Source of the DNA: Symsagittifera roscoffensis
Taxonomy: Eukaryota; Xenacoelomorpha; Acoela; Convolutidae
Direction: 5' to 3'
Assembly (NCBI RefSeq): GCF_963678635.1
Contig: NC_087066.1
Coordinates: 10,320,723 to 10,384,722 of the forward strand
Length of the DNA stretch: 64,000 bases
Below the pieces are notes generated by a model. The model was not told the DNA's origin and ran no database searches. It saw nothing but the letters and a program-made list of their open reading frames with translations. Shown here piece by piece: positions 1 to 10,400 of the stretch. How positions within the stretch are numbered: position 1 is the first letter of the stretch; each line of letters starts with the position of its first letter. A program made the position numbers and the translations under genes.

Positions 1-611
1 CCTTCCGGATTGCCGTGAATAGTTTTTTAACCTAGTTAAGACCGAAAATTCACAAACCAGGAAGGGTGGGGGGATCGGCCGTCCCCTCGTCCCCTGAGCG
101 GTTGGTGACCAAAAACACTTAAAGATATAAGTAAAACCAAACAAAAAGTAGTATAGTACCCAAGAAAAACAAAAAACATAAAAAAATAACCGAAAAAACC
201 AAAAATAGTAAAAAAGTAAAAAATCAGTAGAAATCATTCCCCCAGACAAGATGTGATTCAACCCCCCCCGTTTGTTGTTGATAGATATATTGTTGTTACA
301 GGCATTTATATCAGTCAGGATCGTTACGATCAATTTTGTGGCCCGTTTGTGAGGCTTGTACTGTAGGGTTATTTGAGCATTTAAGCACGTTAATGATAAA
401 TTGCGCCCAATCCGGAAGAGTCAGCTGATTTGCGCTCAATTCGGAAGGGTCCGGGGTGAAGACCGATCCGGCAAGCAGTACAGGGAACAACAGGAAGAGG
501 CTCAACGACAACTACAATCGACTGTTGGGTATCGTTAACAAGTTTTGTATCCCTTTTGGTACAAAAAGTAGGATAGTAATCTGTGGGGGGCTCGACAGTG
601 CTGCACTGTAG

Positions 612-1805
612 TGACCCTTCACCGAACTGCGAATATCCGAGTTAAGCACCTTAATTCGGAGATTAAACAAACCCGGAGGGGTATAGTATTACTAATATTA
701 TTACTTATATAGCCTATATTAATAGTCTTATATCATTTTTCAGTGAAAAACAACGAAAACAGACCGGTTTTTAGGGTCAAAATAGCGATATTTTGATCCC
801 CCCACAAGTCGCGATTTTTGAGATATCGATATTTTTTGAAACGGAAAAAAGCGCTAAGTTAGTGTGTTACATCGTAACTGCACTACTGTAACAAGTAGAA
901 CCGGTTAACTTTAGTTCGGAAGTGGTTGGAACTAGTTTGGTACCAAAAACCAAATTTTCCCAATTTTTGATAGTAAGAAACACTAAAAATTTAGAAAATT
1001 TTTTGAAATTTTTGAGGTAGGACAGTAAAAATATTTGTTCGGACAACGTCCACTAGTGAATCTACAAGTCTTAAAATCCGCTACCCGAAAGCCTTCCGGG
1101 TTGCAGAGAAATCGAACATAACGTGTTTGATTTGGTGGATTCATCAATCCGGAGGGGTCCAGGTAGCATAGTTTTTCGCAAATTTTTTCTACAATAGCGT
1201 TTTAGATCGGGTCTTTTGCATTGAACTAGAAGAGTATAGGCCTTCTGAGCTCGGATCAATAATTTTTAGGTCGAAAGGACCAGATTTGCGGAAAAAGTTA
1301 GGCGGAACCTATAAGAGAGAAAATTTTTTGAGTTCGGAAAAAAGACGTTTTGGTTAATAACTTTGGAACTACTGATCATATCGAGTTGATCTTGGTACCA
1401 ATAGATCAGAAATTAGCTGAGCTTACTAATAGGATTAGAAATTTTTCGGAAAAGCGAGCGAGAAAATTTTTTGAAATTGTTTTTAGCAAATTACACAAAT
1501 CCGGAGGGGTACACCCTTCACGTTTTATAAATTTTTCTAAAAAACCCTTATACCCCTACCAAAAGTTGATAGCGATTGAACTAAGTAACTTAAGACAGTT
1601 CTAGACAAAAAGGGAGGGCTGAAGGCACAAGACAACCATAATAGAGTTGAAATTAGGCAAGTGATAAGACCCTTCACCGTTAGTGTGAATTGTCAAATAA
1701 GTGCCTTAACTTCAACCCGGAGGGGTCTAGGAAAGGACCCTATACCCTTCCCAGTTAATTCAAACAGCATAATAGCAACGCAGAACGTATCCGGAGGGGT
1801 ATAAG
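612..1805 (+). repeat. Series of imperfect stem-loop repeats (CCCTTC ... GAGGGGT)
   Basis: At least four units of about 60-80 bp carry a left arm like ACCCTTC or CCTTCCGG and a right arm like CCGGAGGGGT, which pair with G-U wobbles. They lie at about 616-685, 1,088-1,163, 1,668-1,730 and 1,738-1,802; in the last, TATACCCTTCC faces GGAGGGGTATA. A compact hairpin is also visible near 1,502-1,525. The loops share little sequence, so the paired arms rather than the loops appear conserved. Related units occur at the window start (1-12, left arm only) and at 22,957-23,035 beyond the third ORF. Confidence 0.6.
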
Positions 1806-1863
1806 CTGAAATTAAGAAAACTACAAAAAGCTACTTTGACAGAGCTAAGGGCTCCGAAGTCAG

Positions 1864-2020
1864 AGGGGTCCGAATCCGGAGGGGTCTTATAGTTGCTAAT
1901 TCGGAGGGGTCCAAATCCGGAGGGGTCTACTATTAACTAACTCGGAGGGGTCCCAATCCGGAGGGGTCTATATTCTGACAGTCCGGAAGGGTCCTATTTG
2001 TGCCAATCCGGAGGGGTATT
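1864..2020 (+). repeat. Short tandem array of the ATCCGGAGGGGTC motif
   Basis: About eight copies of a 10-13 bp motif (TCCGGAGGGGTC with variants TTCGGAGGGGTCC and GTCCGGAAGGGTCC) occur in some 155 bp. They are arranged in pairs: a degenerate copy, about 4 bp, a canonical copy, then 15-20 bp of AT-rich spacer. Only the right arm of the hairpin repeats found upstream is present, so copies here cannot all fold locally. They could instead pair with the CCCTTC arms at 616-1,750. The function is unknown; an RNA packaging or protein-binding array is an inference only. Confidence 0.7.
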
Positions 2021-2805
2021 ATTTTATTAAGGACTTAGGTAAACGAAAGAAAGACTAAAAAGCGAGAGGTATTAGGTTATTAATACACAGGCTAGGTATC
2101 AGTGACTGCACTGGTAACTTGCCTCTCAAAAAGAACCAGACTAATACAAAACAGGTCCAAACTCGGATATTCGCGACACTAAGTCTAAATTAAAAAGAGC
2201 GTGACTCATTGGTGTGGATTGAAACATAATACGTTTTTGGGAAAAGTGACTGCCCTGAGGATTTTAGTAGGTCTAGCTCGGGCAGTCCGAAGGCAGATAG
2301 GTAACACAGTACTCGGTGGGTGCAATAGACGCCCACTTGAGAAAATTACTGCCTTCAAAGTTTTGTCTGTTTGGTGCAGCACCAAGCAGGGAAAGCTTTT
2401 TCTTTAAAAGACAGGTTCGACTATTGTACTGCGACCGACTAAGAGTACAAGACACATACGTTTTTTTTATATACATTCATATTGTGTCAATATATATATA
2501 TTTTTTTTTGTTGTTGTTTTTGATTTTAAATCAACCTAAACTGTGCTTGATTGGGTAGTGACTACACTATCTTTTAAATTGACTGATAACATCATATTGT
2601 GCTAGTTTCCAGATCTTTGGACCGATAATCGGCTAGTGTGAATAAATTTTATACAAACTGTACTCTGACAACATACAGGGATTCGTGGTCACTATTTAAT
2701 AGAATCGGGTGAAATTTATTGTGTTGTGTCATTATTATTGTGAATAAAACTATAAGGTCTCTAGCAATTGAGTCAAGAGTAGGCATAGGAAGGGACAAAT
2801 AAAGA

Positions 2806-4989
2806 ATGAGTTTAGACAAGTCGAGGATACCAAAACGAGGTAATAGCTCTAGGAAATTCATACCTGAAAAGCAAAGAAAAACGATGACCGATCCTTTTGT
2901 GGATTGGATCAAGCGATCCCGGTCTGACAAAAGGGGGACGGTTTCAGGCAGAATGGTTGAAACGAGAAGTCAGAAGACCTCAGAAGAGCGAAGAGAACTG
3001 TTAGAAGTGGAGGTCAATACGGACCATACCATGAACGACAACCAGGGAGTAAATGGACTGGAAGGGAGAGGCAGAAGGCTGGCGAGTGAATCTACTCCGG
3101 TAGAACAAGGCCATGATTTTGCCACTTCCACCGGGACGTTGGATCGAGAGGAGATGTCGGAACTGTCCGACATCTCAACTGAAGTAACGGCAACTAGAAG
3201 ATCTCCGACAGACAACACTATGATGGCAAGCGGAACTGGAAAACAAACAACCTCATCATCGTTCTCAGAAAGAATGAAGAACACCTTCGGAAACATCTTT
3301 CCATTCAGCATGGGAGGAGGAGCAGGAAACGATGGGGAGTCCCAGGAGGAAGAGGATGAAGAGGAGCAAGGGGACTTTGGATCTCAAGTCAGTCTCAATA
3401 GTTCGATCCAGGAGAGTGAGGCACACGTCGGAAGAGAGACTGGAACCATGGATAAATTTGGTGTAGTGACAACGATAAGCAAAGAGGCAAACACACCGGG
3501 CCAGTCGAAGGACTTCGCGATTAGGACAAGTTCGGAGCCACAACCTGAAGAGAGTAGAACCAGAGGGCTTGGCAACGCGTTAGCGGATCCTGAAATGGAT
3601 AATGAAAAGGCGTCAAGACAGAGAGTCAAGGCCCGGATCTCGACCAGCACGAAGCTACCTGGGACCGACAGAGTTACACCACCACTAGTGACGCCACTCA
3701 TGGATAATGGGGCAGCACTAGAGGAAGCCTTAAACAACATAGTGGGCAGTTTAGGAGAACAAAATGAACAGATGTCGATAAGGATGAGTGAACTAGAAAG
3801 AGCAGTTCACATTGAAAGAGAAAGTCTGCGGGAAGAAATAAACCGCAACAGACAAGAAGTTGACAGAAGCGAAAAACGCTTGAAAGAAAGAACGGACGAA
3901 CATATGACGAGGAACTTGTCGCGAATGACAAGAGAAGAGGAACAGAGGGAGTTACGCTTAAGAGCCGACATGGAGAAGTTAAGAATTCAACAAGAGCAGT
4001 CTCTTGGGTCTCTTGACACAAAGATAGATGCGATGATGGAGAGGCGAACTCAGGCTATCATGGATAGGTTGGACGGGCTACTAAGCAGCAAGAGTGGACC
4101 AAAAGAAGGAGAGCCGAACTCGGGAGGTCCCAGCAGGGAACCGAGGGTGAACTTCAATGAACATCAAAGGAGGAAGACGTATGGATCCACTAGAGGCAGG
4201 GGCAGTTCATCAGGCTATGCCACAAGGGGTAATACAGCATGGGGCCCGAACAGTAGAGCAAGTTCAACGGGGAACAGACAAACCTCGAACGAACGACCAA
4301 CGCAAAGCACACATGCGACCGGGAGAAGCGATTCTGGCAACATGGGGCATACAAGCCCGAGGAGGAGTCACATGGGCCAAGCGGGAAACGCTCAAGGTGA
4401 TTCGGATTGCAGGGATGCACCGCACACAGAGCCTTCGACAAGGTGTGAGAACACTCAGGCGGGACACTCAAGGGATGCTACGGCAATGGCCACAGCATTT
4501 GAACCCCTGAACAGGTCTTTGGAGACATTCCTGACGCGGTTATCTAGAACCAATGAACGCAGTGAAAAGTCCAGAAGAGTCTTTAAGAAACCAAGATGCT
4601 ACAAAGACGAATCTGATGGCTGTATTGATACCTGGATAGAGGTAATGAAGCTGCATTTCGAGGAAGAAGACTTGTCTGAGAGACAGGAATGCAGCGCGCT
4701 CACCAGCAACTTAGAAGGGACAGCCCTGAACTGTGTCATGGCCAAGAAACAGTATCAACGTGACACTGCTGAGAAAATCTTCGAAATCTTATTAAACCGT
4801 TTCGGATCAGGGGTGCAGGGGCACCAGGCGATGATGCGCTTCGAGAAACGGAGGCAACGAGAAGATGAAACAATAGACAAGTTTCTCGATGATTTGGAAA
4901 TGCTGAGAAGACGCAGCCAACCGGATGAGTCAAACCGAAGGATGAACCTGGCCGTAGCCTCAAAATTCATCGATGGTGTGAAAAAATGA
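2806..4989 (+). CDS. gag: Gag-like polyprotein of Ty3/gypsy element 1
   Basis: This 727-codon ORF begins at an ATG in a purine-rich context. Residues 1-300 are acidic, Ser/Thr/Glu-rich low complexity. Residues about 305-415 form a strongly charged coiled coil. Residues 430-590 are Gly/Ser/Arg/Asn-rich. Residues about 595-727 look like a retrotransposon capsid domain: a W near the start, a helix ending in AL-x-LEGTALN, then a segment resembling the major homology region, with F-x-KRRQ and E-x-ID-FLDDLE. The reading frame ends at TGA 4987-4989, immediately after an A6 run (4981-4986). Gag-like sequence continues in the next frame, so the ORF is probably shortened by a one-base shift or by recoding. 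The product would assemble particles around element RNA. Family assignment is confident; exact domain edges are not. Confidence 0.8.
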   Translation: MSLDKSRIPKRGNSSRKFIPEKQRKTMTDPFVDWIKRSRSDKRGTVSGRMVETRSQKTSEERRELLEVEVNTDHTMNDNQGVNGLEGRGRRLASESTPVEQGHDFATSTGTLDREEMSELSDISTEVTATRRSPTDNTMMASGTGKQTTSSSFSERMKNTFGNIFPFSMGGGAGNDGESQEEEDEEEQGDFGSQVSLNSSIQESEAHVGRETGTMDKFGVVTTISKEANTPGQSKDFAIRTSSEPQPEESRTRGLGNALADPEMDNEKASRQRVKARISTSTKLPGTDRVTPPLVTPLMDNGAALEEALNNIVGSLGEQNEQMSIRMSELERAVHIERESLREEINRNRQEVDRSEKRLKERTDEHMTRNLSRMTREEEQRELRLRADMEKLRIQQEQSLGSLDTKIDAMMERRTQAIMDRLDGLLSSKSGPKEGEPNSGGPSREPRVNFNEHQRRKTYGSTRGRGSSSGYATRGNTAWGPNSRASSTGNRQTSNERPTQSTHATGRSDSGNMGHTSPRRSHMGQAGNAQGDSDCRDAPHTEPSTRCENTQAGHSRDATAMATAFEPLNRSLETFLTRLSRTNERSEKSRRVFKKPRCYKDESDGCIDTWIEVMKLHFEEEDLSERQECSALTSNLEGTALNCVMAKKQYQRDTAEKIFEILLNRFGSGVQGHQAMMRFEKRRQREDETIDKFLDDLEMLRRRSQPDESNRRMNLAVASKFIDGVKK

Positions 4990-5083
4990 TGAACTTCGTA
5001 CGATGCTAGCAACGCATTACACACCACTATCAACTAATGCGCCAACACCGGAGGAGTTGAGGCTCAAATAGAAAGAGTATCTA
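4981..5083 (+). other. Frame break and in-frame stop between gag and nucleocapsid segments
   Basis: After the A6 run at 4981-4986 the capsid-like reading continues in the frame used by the next ORF. That frame is itself interrupted by TAG at 5069-5071 before reaching the zinc-knuckle segment. So two interruptions, one shift and one stop, separate capsid from nucleocapsid. They could be inactivating mutations, a homopolymer sequencing indel plus a real stop, or a recoding site. I saw no classical pseudoknot and did not compute structure. Confidence 0.65.
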
Positions 5084-7453
5084 TTGCTGAAACCTCCTTC
5101 GAGATCTGGATATTACAAGAACAATTATGGCAATTTTAACAACGGACCAGCGAACCAAGGGAACAATTGGTACAAACCGAGGGACGATATGGACAAGAGA
5201 CGCTCTTGTGCTAATTGTAGTTCAACAGACCATCATGTGTCAGCATGCCCAGCTTATAAACAAGGCATGAAAGCAATAGGCTTTAGCCTCGAGGACGAAG
5301 ATGCGTCAGAGTTGGAACATGAGGATTTCATGAGAGGAGTAATTGCGAAATTCGGCCCGAGGTGTTTCTTTTGCAACTTGGAAGGTCATTTTAAATCAGA
5401 CTGTCCACAATTCTGGGATGCAGTGGCAGACATCAAGCATCCAAGGCATGAAGAAGCTTTATCAGGAGTGAAAGCAAGCAAGGCTCGACTTTTAAACGAA
5501 GCAGAGGCACGCAGGAAGGACAAACCTCAAGAGCTGGCGGCAAAGAAAATGCAAGCGGTAACAGGAGAAGCATGTGAACCGGAACCAGCAACTGCGGCCG
5601 ATGACTTCAAGATCGATTACAAGGCAGCCGCAAAGGATGCTCTAAATAGAGTACAACAGGAACTGGTGACGAAAGAGATCGAACAAAAAGTGAAACTTGA
5701 ACTGGAAAATGAAAAGCTTCAGGAGCAACTGAATACCTTCGAAGCAACGGAGTTCGAGGAGACGAAAACACCAAGCAGTTTAGATATGAAACTTAAAGTG
5801 ATCTCCGGTAAGAGGTTCGGCATGGCGCCGCAAGGAAAGAAGATACAGTCGATAATCTCAGTGGCTGGACACCAGGTAATAAGAAATTTGAGTGAACCAT
5901 CAGAGTTCACTTTAATGCATTTGGACACATATGCAGATTATCTGAGGCAGGTGGAGCCACGCACTGAGTCGAGAGCTGTGCGAGCACTACTAACGACGGG
6001 TGGCCCTCGCATGAAGAAACTTCATGGACGCTACTTGGAGGTCTATGGGCCGTATCAAATAATGCTGAACGTGGATGGAATCAGCATCTACACCAGGACT
6101 TACATAACAACAGATGATGATCAAATGGGGCAGATCTATTTGGGTGAAGAGGAACTCAAAGTCCGCAGGATAGGCCATGACGCCATGATGGAACAAGACG
6201 CGGTACATATTGGATATGAAGCAGATGTGACAGCACACCTGCTTGACACCAACGGAACAAAAATCGGAGTCACAGGGCTTCTGGACACAGGCGCGGTGGT
6301 GAGTGTGATGCCGATAAAAACCTGGGAGAGAATGGGCTTCACGCGGGAAGATTTGATTCCTACGAATCTCCGACTAGCCGCTGCAAATCGAGGAGCTATC
6401 TACGTAGCCGGAAGAACACCGGTGACGGTCCTTCACATGGGAGGACGGAACCTTTGGATGAGCTTCCTGGTGGTAGAGAATCTGGACGACGCCGACCAAT
6501 TCATCTTGGGCAGAGATTTTGTCAGGAACTTTGACGTGATGATTGACTTAAACAACGGTCTAATACGGATTAGAAACCCGGACCGAAAGTATGTTAAGAG
6601 ACCCATTAATAGGATAATAACAGATGAAAATAAGGTACCAGTTTTTTTGGATAGAAAAGTAAAGTTACAACCAGGACAAGCTGTAGTAGCGATTTTTAGA
6701 ATGAGAAATTTAAATTCGTTAAGTGATAGCAAACAGGTTTGCTTAGTACCGAATCCAAATAGTCAGAGTTCGGTGATTTTAGGCCGGAGCTTCTCGGTAA
6801 CGCGAAACGGACTGTGTGTCAGTGTGTTGTTGAACACACTGGACACCACGGTTTCAATCCAGCGTGGAAAGAAGCTTGGTTACGCATTGCCGATGAGGAC
6901 CGACTATGAAGAGACACAAAACTTGAAGAAATATAGTGTGAAAGACTGTCCTTATCATGCAAATAAAGATAAAATCTTAAAGAGAATTAATGAATTAAAA
7001 TCTATTCGTAAATTGTTTTCAATGAAATCCGAAACGGACGACGGCTTATCAAGCTGCTCGAATTTTCCGGAACGCCCCTCGTCATATGAACTAGATTCTG
7101 ACAAACCGGTTTTGCCAGAAATAGAACATTTAAAAGGAAAAATAGGTGAGGGAGATTTTGAAAAATTGCGGGACCTCCTAAATCGGAACGCCGAGGTATT
7201 TTCAAAACATAAGGCGGACATCGGTTGCTGTAATTTCGTCGAACACGAAATCGAACTAGAAGAGGGTGCCGTTCCCCATAGGGAAGGCGCAAGGCGAATG
7301 ACGCCACATAAATCGGAAGCGTGCCGAGCGGAAATAGAAATGTTGCTTGAATACGACATGATAGAACCCTCGAAATCACCATGGGCTTGCGGAGTAGTAA
7401 TGGCGAAAAAGAAAGGGGGCAGCTTAGATTTTGTTGCGACTTTCGTTACTTGA
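5084..7453 (+). CDS. Nucleocapsid, aspartic protease and start of reverse transcriptase (element 1)
   Basis: The frame is open from 5072, just after the TAG. Residue numbers here use the first ORF methionine at 5084. Two CCHC knuckles are visible: CANCSSTDHHVSAC near residues 42-55 and CFFCNLEGHFKSDC near 94-107. Residues about 150-230 are charged and helical. The retropepsin domain has its catalytic D-T-G-A at residues 401-404 (codons from 6284) and the flap/ILGRDF signature near 473-478. The last 100 residues are the N-terminal lead-in of a Ty3-type reverse transcriptase (EIEMLLEYDMIEPSKSPWA). The frame ends at 7453, but the RT proper continues in another frame from about 7,410-7,425, at a GGGGG tract. 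The protein would bind RNA and mature the polyprotein. Confidence 0.85.
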   Translation: MLKPPSRSGYYKNNYGNFNNGPANQGNNWYKPRDDMDKRRSCANCSSTDHHVSACPAYKQGMKAIGFSLEDEDASELEHEDFMRGVIAKFGPRCFFCNLEGHFKSDCPQFWDAVADIKHPRHEEALSGVKASKARLLNEAEARRKDKPQELAAKKMQAVTGEACEPEPATAADDFKIDYKAAAKDALNRVQQELVTKEIEQKVKLELENEKLQEQLNTFEATEFEETKTPSSLDMKLKVISGKRFGMAPQGKKIQSIISVAGHQVIRNLSEPSEFTLMHLDTYADYLRQVEPRTESRAVRALLTTGGPRMKKLHGRYLEVYGPYQIMLNVDGISIYTRTYITTDDDQMGQIYLGEEELKVRRIGHDAMMEQDAVHIGYEADVTAHLLDTNGTKIGVTGLLDTGAVVSVMPIKTWERMGFTREDLIPTNLRLAAANRGAIYVAGRTPVTVLHMGGRNLWMSFLVVENLDDADQFILGRDFVRNFDVMIDLNNGLIRIRNPDRKYVKRPINRIITDENKVPVFLDRKVKLQPGQAVVAIFRMRNLNSLSDSKQVCLVPNPNSQSSVILGRSFSVTRNGLCVSVLLNTLDTTVSIQRGKKLGYALPMRTDYEETQNLKKYSVKDCPYHANKDKILKRINELKSIRKLFSMKSETDDGLSSCSNFPERPSSYELDSDKPVLPEIEHLKGKIGEGDFEKLRDLLNRNAEVFSKHKADIGCCNFVEHEIELEEGAVPHREGARRMTPHKSEACRAEIEMLLEYDMIEPSKSPWACGVVMAKKKGGSLDFVATFVT

Positions 7454-10400
7454 ACGCGGTAACGATTAAAGATGCGTACCCGATACCGCGAATAGACGAG
7501 AGCCTATCCAAACTTGGTGATGCAAAGTTCTTCACCACATTGGACTTGGGTTCTGCCTTCTGGCAGGTTCCTCTGCGAAAGAAGGACAGGGAGAAAACCG
7601 GATTCGCGTGCGAATTGGGGTTGTACCAGTGGAAGAGGATGCCCTTCGGCTTGTGCAATGCAACAGCAACCTTTCAAAGGCTGATGGCTCAGGCTTTGAC
7701 AGGAGTGACCAAAAAGTACGGGAATCTCTTGATGTGCTACGTGGATGACGTAGTCATAGCGACACCAACCCTGGAGGATCACATTGATCGACTCGATGAG
7801 GTCTTCGGATGTATGAAAAGAGCAGGCTTGAAATGCAAACCATCGAAATGTGAAATCCTTAGGGATTCGATCAAGTACCTGGGAAGAATGGTGGACCGGC
7901 ATGGTGTGAGGCCAGATCCAGAAGCAGTAGAGGCTGTGCTGACATGGAAAGCTCCTAGAACGGACACACAGCTCATGAGCTTCCTAGGGTTTGCCAATTA
8001 CTACCGAGAATTCATAAAAGGATACGCGGACAAGGTGTACCCGATGCAGAAGCTGATGCGCAACAAAGGGAAAAAGTTCGAATGGAACGATGAAGCACAA
8101 GTTGCTTTCGAGAACATAAAGCGGGAACTGTGCGAAGCGCCAGTGCTAGGCATGCCTACAGAAAAGGGCATGTATGTTCTTGACACAGACGCATCGGTGG
8201 TGGCCATCTCAGGAATATTGCATCAAGAGCAAGAATGGAACGGAAGAACAGTCCTCCGTCCCATTGCATACGGCAGCAAGGTCTTGAGTGACACAGAGAT
8301 GAAATATGGCGCACCGAAAGCAGAAATGTTTGCAGTAGTCACCTTCGTGGAAAAGTACCGTGCATACTTGGGGAGCGCTCCCTTCAAGTTGCGCGTGGAC
8401 AACAGAGCGTTATCCTGGTTGAAGACCTACTCGATGGATCAGAGTTATATTGGTAGATGGATAGTCAGATTGGATGGCTACCATATGATAATCGAACATA
8501 GGATGCGTGATAAACATCAGAATGCTGACAGTCTCAGCAAGAAAACTGAGTTCTATGAAAGATTGGAGCAGAAGCAGGCCAATCAGGCGGAAGTAAAGGA
8601 GGGATTCTCGTTTCTGGACAAAGAAACTTATGAAGCGCTTCCCTTAACGAGATGGCTGGATAAGTCTGGACATCCAATTCCAGGGCATCCTGAGTTACCT
8701 GTAGAGAAAGCAGCTGAGATAAAGATCCTGTCCAAGGAGGATCCAGTCCCCTTAGATTTGTTGCTGCGCTCGAACCTGGTCCAGCAAGAACTCTCTCGCA
8801 TGAATATAAACAGCCTCTCATTATTGGATAAAACGGTGCAAGTCACACCACAAGTAATGCGGATGCTGGGTGGATTGTTAGAAAGAGAAGTGACCAGAGA
8901 TGACCCCGAGTGGACAGCAGCAGTGGCATCGCTAACAGTCAGTGAGAAAGTGAAGATCATGCCGTCCAGACAACAGCACGAGGAGAACAAGAGGGATTGT
9001 AGGACAATAGTTCAGCAACTAGTATCCTCAATACCCCAAGAGATTTTAACCAGTACTTCTTACGGACGGAAAGAACAGGGGAGCAGCAAGCGAAAGAAAA
9101 CCGTCACCTTTGTAGACCGGGAAAAAGAGGGTGAAGAGGTAGAACAAAATCTGCTGCAAGACTATCTGTCCGGGGAGAAGGATGAGGAGAGAAACCAGCA
9201 ATCACAAGATCAACACCCGGGACAAGTGAATTTGTCCGGGGAGTCCGAGATAGACGAGAAAATTCCTGATGAGAAACAGGACCTAGAGAACAAAGTTTTG
9301 TACGGGGAGTTCAGATGGATGCGAAGGAAATACGGACATGATCTGGAGGAGCGTGCAGTCTCCAGCACAACACCTTCGACGGATGATAAGTCAGAAAGCT
9401 CGAGAATGGAAACCTATTCAGACAGGGATTCGACCTCGGGATCGGAACTGTCAGAATTGGCGATACACACGCTACTAGTGGAAACTCGGGCGAGAAACCT
9501 GGACAGAGAGGTGTACCAGGATCCTGACAGTGATCGCTACCTAATACCAAGCGAAAGAGTCTTTGACAACGCAGCGGATGACTTAGAAACGATAGCGGTA
9601 TCGAAACGTTCGATAAGCCTGTTGCCGCAGAAAGAGGTAGTCAGGACTGATCTTCAGCCGTTTCAACAAGAAACACAACCGTTGGCGAAGATTTGGTGCG
9701 TTAAGATGGAAGAAGACACACATCAGCCCAACGAGCTGAACAGTCAGATGAGAGTCATGAAGACGTACTTGAAGGCGAGATACAGACTCTCGGACCTTCT
9801 AAGGGCGCAGAGAAATGATCGCATGACAAGCAACCTAAAAAGGTGGATAGAAAACGGTGCACCTGACAAAGGTGACCTGGAAGAAGACAGCTATAGGATC
9901 CTGAGACAATACTTCATGCAGAAGGAGGGGAGATTATATCTGAACAAGGACGGGATCGTGGCTTGCAGGAGAAGAGAAGAAGACAAGGTCTTATACAAAT
10001 ATAACGCGATAGTGTTGCCGCAACTCTATCAGACAGAACTATTATTCAGGTCGCATGATCAGATGGGCCATCAAGGGATCGACAAAGTGTATCAGAGGAT
10101 CCTGAAGCGCTTTGAGTGGCCTGGGATGAAAAAGGCATGCGAGAAATGGGTGACAGCATGTCTGTCATGCCAACAGGTCAAGGATCCTAGGAAGTTGCGA
10201 TTTCCTTTACAATCAATTGAATCGTCTGAATTCAACGAGGTGGTGCAGATAGATCACCAGAAGATATGCATGACAGACAGCGGTTACAACCAAGTCTTGG
10301 TCATGATAGATCACTTCACGAAGTATGCAGAGGCCGTGCCCTGCATAACTGCCTCAGCGGAAGAGACATGCGACCACCTGATCAATACGTGGATAGCAAG

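Larger units (their letters stand above)
1..2805 (+). other. Long non-coding leader (possible 5' LTR/UTR) of element 1
   Basis: No convincing gene lies here; the short open frames have no family features. The stretch precedes the gag start at 2806 and is marked by repeated hairpin-forming motifs (CCCTTC...CCGGAGGGGT). Related motifs recur beyond the third ORF at about 22,640-23,040, which is why I assign it to the same element. I could not find a matching long terminal repeat between this region and 21,757-23,455, so the 5' LTR may lie partly or wholly outside the window. AT-rich homopolymer tracts occur at about 2,461-2,530. No tRNA-type primer binding site was recognised. Confidence 0.5.

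Noticed and set aside
1864-2020. CRISPR-like array
   Set aside because: The repeats are only 10-13 bp, variable, with short irregular spacers, and the genome is eukaryotic.
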